Positions 23,152 through 30,511 of a DNA stretch of 64,000 bases are shown piece after piece. The translations under genes and the position numbers were made by a program. How positions within the stretch are numbered: the stretch's first letter is position 1; every line of letters begins with the position of its first letter. The stretch is from Candidatus Brevundimonas colombiensis (lineage in GTDB: Bacteria; Pseudomonadota; Alphaproteobacteria; Caulobacterales; Caulobacteraceae): NCBI GenBank assembly GCA_029202665.1, contig CP119326.1, positions 1,426,001 through 1,490,000 of the forward strand, read 5' to 3'. The notes under the pieces were generated by a model. That model was given only the letters and a program-made list of their open reading frames with translations. It was not told the origin of the DNA and did not search any database.

Positions 23152-24462
23152 ATGGATATTGTCTTGTGGGTTTTGTCCCTGGCCTTATCGGGGACGTGCG
23201 CGGGAATCTGGCTTTGGCTCCGCGCCCTAGGCGCGGTCGAGGGCCTGACGCGGGATCGAGCGCGGCTTGAGCATCGTCTGGCCCAGACGGCCGAGACGCA
23301 GCGTCAGGCCCTGTCCGTCGTCGAGGCCGAGGTTCATCGGCTGAGCGCCGAGGACGCCGCCAAGGGCGAGGTCATCCAGGCCCTGACGCGGGAACTGCGC
23401 ACGCCCCTGACCACCATAATGGGTTTCACCCAGCTGCTGCGGACCCATGCCGAGGCCGATCGGCTGACGCCGCGCCAGTCGCAGGGCGTGCGTCAGATCG
23501 AGGGGGCCGGCGCGGTCGTCCTGGCCCTGATCGAAGAGGCGGATGATTTCGTCGTCTCGGGCGACACACGCGCCGCCCCCTTCCTGCAGCGGGTCGATCT
23601 GCGCCTGGCCCTGCGCCAGGTCTGCGACGGGCTGGAGCCGGAGGCGCGAAAGGCGGGCGTGACCCTGGCCTGTCCCGATGCGCAACCGGGCCTCGGCGTC
23701 ATGGCCGATCCGGTTCCTGTGCGCCGTATCCTGCGGCGGCTGGTCGCCAACGCCCTGTCGCATTCGCAACCGGGCGCGACGGTGCGGATGACGGCGGCGC
23801 GACAGGGGGACCGGGTGACGGTCGATGTCCACGATCCCGCCCGACCGCCCGAGGCGGCGACCGCCCGTCCGTTCCAGCCGCTGGACGGGCAGGATGCGCG
23901 AGGCGGCACGGCTCTGGGTCTCGGCGCGGCGCAACGGCTGGCCGAGCGGATGGGCGGCCGCCTGGACGCCGCGCGCGACGCCTGGGGCGCGACGACCTTC
24001 TCCTTTGTCCTGCCGGTGGCGGGCGCGGACCCGGCGGCGCGGGGACGCCCGCAGGCGACGGCCCTCTATGTCGAGGACAATCCGGCCAATGTCGCCCTGA
24101 TGCGTCAGGCGGCCGAGGCGCTGGGCCTGACGCTGCACGCCGCCACGACGGGGCCGGAGGGGCTGGAGCTGGCGCACGCCCTGGGGCCGGACGTGATCCT
24201 GCTCGATCTGGGGCTTCCCGGCATGGACGGTTTTGAGGTGAAGGCGGGATTGGACGCCGATCCGGTCACGCGCGACATTCCCGTCCTGGCCGTGACGGCG
24301 GCCGGCGGCCCATCGGATCGGCGACGGGGACGGGCGGCGGGGTTTGACGCCTATCTGACCAAGCCACTGGACCTGAACGCCCTGGCGGACGCCCTGTCTC
24401 GCGTCCTGTCCCGGCCGGAGACGGGCGGCGGCCTTGACGTGGACCGGCGTCAAAGGGCCTAA
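23152..24462 (+). CDS. Degenerate (histidine-less) kinase fused to an intact receiver domain
   Basis: The protein has 436 residues. One N-terminal membrane helix (about 4-24) is followed by a coiled coil (30-75). The H-box reads 'LTRELRTPLTTIMGF', so Arg80 replaces the phosphoacceptor His. The ATPase domain keeps an N-box Asn ('LVANALSHS') and a G2-like 'GTALGLGAAQRLAERMGG', but the G1 box is lost ('HDPARPPEA'). The C-terminal receiver is intact: 'YVEDNPANV', Asp352 in 'ILLDLGLPG' and Lys in 'LTKPLD'. It is probably a membrane-tethered scaffold or a phosphate acceptor for another kinase. Its start codon follows GGGAGG, displayed in the loop of a GACGC/GCGTC hairpin. Confidence 0.85.
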   Translation: MDIVLWVLSLALSGTCAGIWLWLRALGAVEGLTRDRARLEHRLAQTAETQRQALSVVEAEVHRLSAEDAAKGEVIQALTRELRTPLTTIMGFTQLLRTHAEADRLTPRQSQGVRQIEGAGAVVLALIEEADDFVVSGDTRAAPFLQRVDLRLALRQVCDGLEPEARKAGVTLACPDAQPGLGVMADPVPVRRILRRLVANALSHSQPGATVRMTAARQGDRVTVDVHDPARPPEAATARPFQPLDGQDARGGTALGLGAAQRLAERMGGRLDAARDAWGATTFSFVLPVAGADPAARGRPQATALYVEDNPANVALMRQAAEALGLTLHAATTGPEGLELAHALGPDVILLDLGLPGMDGFEVKAGLDADPVTRDIPVLAVTAAGGPSDRRRGRAAGFDAYLTKPLDLNALADALSRVLSRPETGGGLDVDRRQRA

Positions 24463-24504
24463 GGGACCGATCTCGCCGTCAGGTCCGCCCAAGGTCAGCG
24501 TTCG

Positions 24505-25212
24505 ATGCCTCAGTTCGTCCGGTTGGTTTCGTCCCGTCTTCGCGCGCGCGTGGGCTTGCGCCTGGCCCTGATGGGCGGGCTGGCGGCCATTGCCGCCTGC
24601 GCCGCCACGCCGCCCCCGCCTCCGCCGCCGCCCACCTCGACGGGCGCGGGCGGCGCTGCGCCTCTGATGGACTGGCGCGGCGTCATCACCTCGGGCGACC
24701 GCGACCGTTATCAACGCGTCGACGCCGCCTGGACCCTGGCCCTGCAACAGGCGCGGCGCCAGCCTGGATCGGGCGATCTGAGCGGCTTGGGCGACCTGAT
24801 CCAGCCCAAGGCGGGGCGGCCGGGCGTCGCGCCCCCGCCCGGCGACTATCGCTGCCGCACCGTCAAACTGGGGTCGCAAGGCGGCGAGGACGGGCTGGGC
24901 TATGTGGTCTATGGCTGGTTCGCCTGCCGCATCGAACAGACGTCGCGCGGGCTGAAATTCTCCAAACTGACCGGCTCGCAGCGCCCGTCCGGCCTGCTGT
25001 TCCCCGAGAACGACCGCCACATGGTGATGCTGGGGTCGATGGCCCTGGCCCAGGAGCCGGCCGCCAACTCGTATGGCCGCAATCCCGAGCGCGATCTGGT
25101 CGCCGTGCTGGAACGGATCGGAGAGGCGCGCTGGCGGCTGGTCCTGCCCTGGCCGCAGAACGAATCCAACCTGGACCTGATCGAACTGGTCCCCGGTCGC
25201 GCGCCGGCCTGA
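24505..25212 (+). CDS. DUF4893 protein, first of a tandem pair
   Basis: A 235-residue exported protein. A hydrophobic signal ends in 'AAIAACAATPPPPPPPP', consistent with lipidation at the Cys and a proline tether. The DUF4893 core follows: 'DWRGVITSGDRDRYQRVDAAW', 'PPGDYRCRTVKLGS', 'WFACRIEQ', 'KLTGSQRPSGLLFP', 'NPERDLVAVLERIGEARWRLVLPWP'. It is probably a periplasmic lipoprotein. Two conserved cysteines (in 'YRCR' and 'FACR') may form a disulfide. The function of the family is unknown. A paralogue follows 63 bases downstream. Confidence 0.85.
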   Translation: MPQFVRLVSSRLRARVGLRLALMGGLAAIAACAATPPPPPPPPTSTGAGGAAPLMDWRGVITSGDRDRYQRVDAAWTLALQQARRQPGSGDLSGLGDLIQPKAGRPGVAPPPGDYRCRTVKLGSQGGEDGLGYVVYGWFACRIEQTSRGLKFSKLTGSQRPSGLLFPENDRHMVMLGSMALAQEPAANSYGRNPERDLVAVLERIGEARWRLVLPWPQNESNLDLIELVPGRAPA

Positions 25213-25275
25213 TCCTTAAGGCTGAACCGGGCGCGAGCCGCCGCGTTTCCTTTGTCGCAATCGAAGGAGACGCCC

Positions 25276-26037
25276 ATGCGCCGCACATCGCTCATCCTGT
25301 CCCTGACCACGGCGACGGCCCTGTCCGCCGCCCTGGCGGCCTGCGGCGACAATCGTCCGGCAGGGCCGGCCGAGACCTCGCCCGCCGTGTCCGAACCCGC
25401 CGCCGGCGTCCCGCCCCAGGCCGCGCCGGAAGCCGCCGCCACGCCGCAACAACAGGCCGCGACACCAGACGCTTCCACAGGCGGCGGCATGCAGGGCGGA
25501 ACCGACGACTGGCGCAAGGTCGCCAAGCCCGACGACGCCTCCGCCCTTGGCCGCATGGACGAGGCCTGGCGTCTGGCCCGCGCCGAGGCCGAGAAGGGCG
25601 GATACGCGCGTCAGGTCGAGGCGCTGGGGCCTCTCGCCGATCCCAATGCAGCCCAGAGCGGCCGCCTTCAACCCGCGCCCGGACCCTATCGCTGCCGCAA
25701 CATCAAGATGGGCAGCCGCGACGGGGCGGGCCTGGCCTATGTCGACTATCCCTGGTTCGCCTGTTCGGTGGAACTGACGCCCGGCGGCGATCTGATCCTG
25801 AGCAAGAGCACCGGCTCGCAGCGGACGCAGGGGCTGCTGTATCCCGACACGGATCGCCGTCTGGTCTATGTCGGCGCCCAGGCCTGGGGCGACGAGGCCC
25901 ACTATCCCCGCTATGGCCAGACGCCCGAGCGCGACCAGCTGGGCGTGCTGGAGCGGATCGGCCAGAACCGCTGGCGTCTGGTCATCCCCTGGCCCAAGCA
26001 GGAGGCTAAGCTGGAGCTGCTGGAGATCGTTCGGTAG
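25276..26037 (+). CDS. DUF4893 lipoprotein, second of a tandem pair
   Basis: A 253-residue protein with a lipoprotein signal ('ATALSAALAACGDN'), a Pro/Ala-rich linker to about residue 80 and the same DUF4893 core as its neighbour: 'DWRKVAKPDDASALGRMDEAW', 'APGPYRCRNIKMGS', 'WFACSVEL', 'KSTGSQRTQGLLYP', 'TPERDQLGVLERIGQNRWRLVIPWP'. ATG 25276 is preceded by GAAGGAGA, which decides the start. The tandem arrangement indicates duplication, with divergence mainly in the linker. Role unknown; an envelope location is likely. Confidence 0.85.
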   Translation: MRRTSLILSLTTATALSAALAACGDNRPAGPAETSPAVSEPAAGVPPQAAPEAAATPQQQAATPDASTGGGMQGGTDDWRKVAKPDDASALGRMDEAWRLARAEAEKGGYARQVEALGPLADPNAAQSGRLQPAPGPYRCRNIKMGSRDGAGLAYVDYPWFACSVELTPGGDLILSKSTGSQRTQGLLYPDTDRRLVYVGAQAWGDEAHYPRYGQTPERDQLGVLERIGQNRWRLVIPWPKQEAKLELLEIVR

Positions 26038-26054
26038 GCCTGATTTCGCTGTGC

Positions 26055-26184
26055 CGTCATTCCGGGGCGTCCGAAGGGCGAACCCGGAACCCAGGGGGGA
26101 TGGCGTGCGGCGTCGAATGCGTTGAACGGCGCGACCGTAGCCCTGGGTTCCGGGTTCTTCGCTCCGCTCAGCCCCGGAAGGACG
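26055..26184. repeat. Intergenic inverted-repeat element, second copy of the 'CGTCATTCCGGGG' family
   Basis: CGTCATTCCGGGGCGTCC at the left is mirrored by CCCCGGAAGGACG at the right. Internal CCCGGAACCCAGG and CCTGGGTTCCGGG segments also pair. It matches the element at 9952-10081 and lies between convergent genes. Confidence 0.8.
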
Positions 26185-26208
26185 ATCCGGGACGGGTTCG
26201 GCTGCCCT

Positions 26209-26664
26209 TCACCGCGCCCCGGTCGAGCGGGCGATGGCGGCGCGCATGCCTTCGGCGTGAAGGGCGCCGGAGGGGGCGATCTTGGTGTTGGGGGTCTCGG
26301 CCGGGCCGGTGTCGGCGGTGCGGTCGTCCGGCCCGATCCAGCGGGGCGTTTCGGCCTTTTGCGCCACGGCCTTGCGCAGATTGGCGGTCGCGGAACGCCC
26401 GTCCTTGCGCGCCGCCATCGCGTCGGCGACGCGGTCGATGGCCTCGGTCAGCAGGGCCTTCTTGTCGCGCGCACCCGTGTCCGGCCCGTCGCGCCCGTCG
26501 CGGACGCGGGTTCTGATCTGACGCTGCACCCGGTCGCGGCGCGCCCTCAACCGCCCGATCAGGTCGCGCAGTTCGGCGGGGCTATGATCGCTCAGGGCCT
26601 TTGACTGTTCCACCATCTGCGCTTCGTCACGGTCGAGCGCGCGGGGGTTCTGAGTCTTGGACAT
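26209..26664 (-). CDS. Hypothetical charged protein
   Basis: The protein has 151 residues and is highly charged and helical, with no signal peptide. It begins 'MSKTQNPRALDRDEAQMVEQ' and contains 'ELRDLIGRLRARRDRVQRQIRTRVRD' and 'ARDKKALLTEAIDRVADAMAARKDGR', which read as two amphipathic or coiled-coil helices. Short proteins of this kind are conserved in Caulobacterales and sphingomonads, but I know of no function. A GGGAG site lies upstream of the ATG on the minus strand. It is downstream of the serine hydrolase gene (98-base spacer) on the opposite strand side, with repeats on its 3' side. Confidence 0.65.
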   Translation of the reverse strand: MSKTQNPRALDRDEAQMVEQSKALSDHSPAELRDLIGRLRARRDRVQRQIRTRVRDGRDGPDTGARDKKALLTEAIDRVADAMAARKDGRSATANLRKAVAQKAETPRWIGPDDRTADTGPAETPNTKIAPSGALHAEGMRAAIARSTGAR

Positions 26665-26762
26665 GACGGTCTCCCTTTGGATTGATGGGAAGACAGCGCC
26701 CCGCTTCAGACCCCGTTCCGGCTTTGCGACCCTGGGTCACAGGGCCGCCGGACCATCCGCGT

Positions 26763-28403
26763 TCAGACCCGCGTCAGGCGCAGGTCCTGATAGTCGTAGC
26801 TGAAGTCGATGTCGGGGCTGACGCCCTTCATCGTCGCGGTCGCCGGGCGGGCCGTCTGGATGGCGAAGGTGACGAAGGCGTCCTCTTCGCGCTTGTCGGA
26901 AAAGCGGGTGCGGAAGGTTTCGCCGTCATACGGCTCCAGCCAGCCCTGCAGGGCGGGGGTGTGGGTGAAACGCAGCCACAGGCCGCTCTTTCGATTGCGA
27001 CCCCGGCCCTCGGTGCGCGGTTCGATGACGATGTCGCCGTACCAGGGGTCGCGCCAGGTTCCGGCATAGGCGTCCAGCGGCATGGCGGGCGGGGCGCCGG
27101 CACGCTGTTTGGCGTCGATCTCGACGGCGGCGGCCTGGGACTTGGCCTCGCCCTCGGCTTCCAGTTTCTTGGAATCGGCGATCCAGTCGACGTCGACCTT
27201 GCCCATGCACAGGTCGGAAATGCCCGAGCGCAGGGCGCGCAGCAGGAAGCTCTCTTCCGCATTCGAGAAGATGCAGAAGCCGGTCTTGCGGCCGGGAATC
27301 AGCACCGTCGAGGAAATCCCGCCGGGCGAGCCGCCGCCGTGGCTGGCGATCCGCTCGCCGCGATAGTCCTGAACCTGCAGACCCATGGCGTAGGTCGAGG
27401 CGATCGACCGATTGGGCAGTTCCGCCGTCGGTCCCGGCGACGAACCGACGATGATGTTGGGCCGATACATCTCGCGCGCCGCGTCTTCGGAGAACAGGCG
27501 CGAACCGTCGGCCAGCCTGCCCTCGTTCAGGCGCACGGCGATCCATTTGGCCCAGTCGGTCGGGGTGGTGCAGATGCCGCCCGCCGCGGCGGCGGAATCC
27601 CAGTTCCAGACCTCGGCGATGGACTGTGCGATCTGGACCATAGGCCCGTGGGTGCGCAGCGGCGGCCCGACGCGGGCGTGGGGCAGGGCGGACTTCGACG
27701 CATCGGCCAGACGCGCCAGCGGGACCGTCTCGGTCATGCCGACCCTATCCAGAATGCGGGTCTGGATGAAGGTCTCCCACGCCATGCCCGACACCGCCTC
27801 CAGCACCGCCCCCGCCACCACAAACATCAGATTGCAGTAGTGATAATGGGCCCGGAACCCGTCCTCGATCGGCACGAAGGCGGCCTGGGCCACCACCTCG
27901 GCGCGGGTCCGGTCCGAATTGGGCCAGAACAGCAGATCGCCGGCGCCCAGGCCGAACCCGGCCCGGTGGCTCAGGGTGTCGCGCACCGTGATGTGTTCGC
28001 CGATATAGGGGTCGGACAGTTTGAAGTCGGGCAGATAGGTTCTGACGGGTTCGTCCCACTTCACCTTGCCCTCGTCGACCAGGATGGCCAGGGCGGCGGC
28101 GGTGACGTTCTTGGTGTTCGACGCGATGGCGAACAGGGTGTGTTCGTCGGCTAGGTCGCGTTTGCCTTGCACCTTGACGCCATAGCCGCGCGCCAGGACG
28201 GTCGCCCCGTCCTTGACCACCGCGACGCCCAGCGCGGGCTGATCGGGCCAGGCCGCCATGCATGTCTTCACATAGGCGTCCACCGCCTGAACCAGCGAGG
28301 CGTCGTCGTTCGCGGCAGGTGTTTGAGCAAAGGCCGGCCCGGCCGCCAGCGCTGCGGCCCCTCCCGAAGCGAACAGGGATCGGCGCGAAAGGCGAAGGGA
28401 CAT
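26763..28403 (-). CDS. Exported serine hydrolase, class C beta-lactamase-like, with C-terminal domain
   Basis: A 546-residue protein. A twin-arginine-like signal 'SLRLSRRSLFASGGAAALAAG...AFAQ' is followed by a beta-lactamase/transpeptidase-like domain. The active-site motifs are Ser95-x-x-Lys98 in 'IASNTKNVT', 'YHYCN' as Tyr-x-Asn and 'ASHGGGSPGG' as His-x-Gly. The C-terminal approximately 130 residues ('PLDAYAGTWRDPWYGDIVIE') are of the DUF3471 type. Homologues include esterases and D-aminopeptidases as well as penicillin-binding proteins, so resistance should not be inferred. ATG 28403 is chosen because the signal peptide starts there. Confidence 0.85.
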   Translation of the reverse strand: MSLRLSRRSLFASGGAAALAAGPAFAQTPAANDDASLVQAVDAYVKTCMAAWPDQPALGVAVVKDGATVLARGYGVKVQGKRDLADEHTLFAIASNTKNVTAAALAILVDEGKVKWDEPVRTYLPDFKLSDPYIGEHITVRDTLSHRAGFGLGAGDLLFWPNSDRTRAEVVAQAAFVPIEDGFRAHYHYCNLMFVVAGAVLEAVSGMAWETFIQTRILDRVGMTETVPLARLADASKSALPHARVGPPLRTHGPMVQIAQSIAEVWNWDSAAAAGGICTTPTDWAKWIAVRLNEGRLADGSRLFSEDAAREMYRPNIIVGSSPGPTAELPNRSIASTYAMGLQVQDYRGERIASHGGGSPGGISSTVLIPGRKTGFCIFSNAEESFLLRALRSGISDLCMGKVDVDWIADSKKLEAEGEAKSQAAAVEIDAKQRAGAPPAMPLDAYAGTWRDPWYGDIVIEPRTEGRGRNRKSGLWLRFTHTPALQGWLEPYDGETFRTRFSDKREEDAFVTFAIQTARPATATMKGVSPDIDFSYDYQDLRLTRV

Positions 28404-28449
28404 GGCGAACTCCGACGAAGACGCCGCGACGCTAGCGCCCCGCGTCGCC

Positions 28450-30351
28450 TTACGCCAGTCGCCACCCCTGCAGCTTGTCCAGCACATCGGCGACGATCTG
28501 GCCCTGGGTGAAGCCGGTGATGTCGTGGGGCCGTTCACCGGCGCCGGTCTGGGCGGTCAGGCGCCATTCCAGCGGGCGGCGGCCGACCGGGGCGTCGCGC
28601 TGGGTGATGGCGGGACGGGCGCGCGAACGGGCCCCCAGCCGGTACATGAACACCCGGTCGGCGTGGCGGACGGTCAGCCAGGCCGCCGCCTCGTCGCGGC
28701 CGATCTCGGCGTCGGAGTCCTCGGCGCCCAGGGCGGCGTAGACCGTCTCCAGCGCGGGCAGGCCCTGACGCTCGATCTCCTTCAAGATGTCGGCGCGGCT
28801 GGCGGGCGTCATGATCCGCTTCAACTGCTGCGACAGGGGCGCCCCTTCGGTGTTGAGGGTTTCGCCCTTCAGGTCGGCGTTCATCTGGCGGAACAGGCCC
28901 GCGACCAGCAGGATCATGATGATGCAGAAGGGCAGGGCGGCCACCAGGGTCGCAGCCTGCAAGGCCCCCAGGCCGCCCGCCAGCAACAGCAGCGCCGCCG
29001 CCGCCCCCTGCATGACGCACCAATAGATTCTCTGCCATCGCGGCGTGTCGTCCGCCCCGCCCGAGGCCAGGGTGTCGATCACCAGAGAACCGGAATCCGC
29101 CGAGGTGACGAAGAACACCCCCACCAGCAGGATCGCCAGGGTCGAGGTGAACATCGTGCCTGGCAGTTGTTCGAAGAAGTGGAACATGGCCGTCGACAGG
29201 TCGGCCTGAACGGCCTGCGAGATCGCGCCCGCCGCCTGGCCCATGTCATAGGCCATGGCCGTATTGCCGAAGACCGTCATCCACAGGAAGGTGAAGCCGG
29301 TCGGGACCAGGAGCACCCCGACTACGAACTCGCGCACCGTGCGCCCGCGCGAGATGCGGGCGATGAACATGCCCACGAACGGCGACCAGGCGATCCACCA
29401 AGCCCAGTAGAACAGGGTCCAGTCCGCCATCCAGGCCCGCGGCTCATAGGCGTACAGGGTGAAGGTGCGCTGGAAGAAGTGATCCAGATACAGGCCGAAA
29501 TTCTGGACCAGCGCCCGCATCAGGAACAGCGTCGGCCCGGCGAACAGCACGAACAGCATCAGGCAGACGGCCAGGATCAGGTTCAGCTCCGACAGCCGGC
29601 GCACGCCCTTTTCGACGCCCGACATCACCGACAGGGTCGCGACCCCCATCACCGCCACGATCAGCCCGACCTGGATCAGCACCGTGTTGGGTATGCCGAA
29701 CACATAGTCCAGGCCCGCCGCCATCTGGGCCACGCCCAGGCCCAGCGAGGTGGCGATGCCGAACAGGGTGCCGCAGATGGCGAAGATGTCGACCGCATCG
29801 CCGATCGGGCCGTTGATCCGCTTGCCCAACAGGGGAAACAGGCCCGACCGCATGGTCAGGGGCAGACCCTTGCGGTGGGCGAAATAGGCCAGGCTGAGCC
29901 CCACCACCGCATAGATGGCCCAGGCGTGAACCCCCCAGTGGGTGAAGGTGATGACCATGGCCTCGCGCGCCGCATTCACCGTGCCCGGCGCCTCGTCGGG
30001 CGGAGCGATATAGTGCTGCACCGGCTCGGCGACGGCGAAATACATCAGGCCGATGCCCATGCCGGCGGCGAACAGCATGGCCAGCCAGGACAGATAGGGG
30101 AAGTCCGGTTCGGCGTCGTCCGGCCCCAGCTTCAGCCGCCCGGTCGGCCCGGCCGCCAGCCAGACGACCGCTCCCAGAAAACCGGCGACGGCCGCGACAT
30201 AGAACCAGCCGAAGGTGTCGATCACCCAGGCTTGGGCATGGCTGAAGATCAGGTCCGAGGTTCGGGGCGCCACCAGCGTCGATAACAGCAGGACGCCGGC
30301 GATGCCGCTGGCGCCCCAGAAGACGCGGGGGTTCATTTTCGTGGTCAGCAT
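28450..30351 (-). CDS. BCCT-family transporter, BetT type (choline/betaine/carnitine)
   Basis: About 633 residues with 12 hydrophobic segments. The BCCT signature 'WTLFYWAWWIAWSPFVGMFIARISRGRT' is present, with the glycine-rich 'AAGMGIGLMYFAVAEP' in the third helix and 'ADSGSLVIDTLASGG' late in the core. A long cytosolic tail of about 130 residues, as in BetT, may sense osmolarity. It probably imports choline or glycine betaine by proton symport; no betaine-synthesis genes are adjacent. The start is uncertain among 30435, 30351 and 30336, since none has a good ribosome-binding site. It is divergent from the TonB receptor gene. Confidence 0.88.
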   Translation of the reverse strand: MLTTKMNPRVFWGASGIAGVLLLSTLVAPRTSDLIFSHAQAWVIDTFGWFYVAAVAGFLGAVVWLAAGPTGRLKLGPDDAEPDFPYLSWLAMLFAAGMGIGLMYFAVAEPVQHYIAPPDEAPGTVNAAREAMVITFTHWGVHAWAIYAVVGLSLAYFAHRKGLPLTMRSGLFPLLGKRINGPIGDAVDIFAICGTLFGIATSLGLGVAQMAAGLDYVFGIPNTVLIQVGLIVAVMGVATLSVMSGVEKGVRRLSELNLILAVCLMLFVLFAGPTLFLMRALVQNFGLYLDHFFQRTFTLYAYEPRAWMADWTLFYWAWWIAWSPFVGMFIARISRGRTVREFVVGVLLVPTGFTFLWMTVFGNTAMAYDMGQAAGAISQAVQADLSTAMFHFFEQLPGTMFTSTLAILLVGVFFVTSADSGSLVIDTLASGGADDTPRWQRIYWCVMQGAAAALLLLAGGLGALQAATLVAALPFCIIMILLVAGLFRQMNADLKGETLNTEGAPLSQQLKRIMTPASRADILKEIERQGLPALETVYAALGAEDSDAEIGRDEAAAWLTVRHADRVFMYRLGARSRARPAITQRDAPVGRRPLEWRLTAQTGAGERPHDITGFTQGQIVADVLDKLQGWRLA

Positions 30352-30511
30352 CGGGCTGAAGCGTATGGCGAAGCTGACGGTTCCCAAGCTTGACTGCAAC
30401 CCTGCCGCGCGCATGAAAAAGATGTAACTTTGCATTTCAAAGCATCGTCGATAGTCACGGGCGTCGACGGGCGCTTCAGACGCCTGCGCTCTCTTTCAGG
30501 ATCGTCGGGGC

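Noticed and set aside
26763..28403. Antibiotic-resistance beta-lactamase
   Set aside because: The fold and active-site motifs are shared with esterases and peptidases. The C-terminal DUF3471-type domain and lack of a regulator argue against calling resistance.
28402..30285. 627-codon plus-strand frame
   Set aside because: Antisense to the BCCT transporter, which has clear membrane segments and the family signature.
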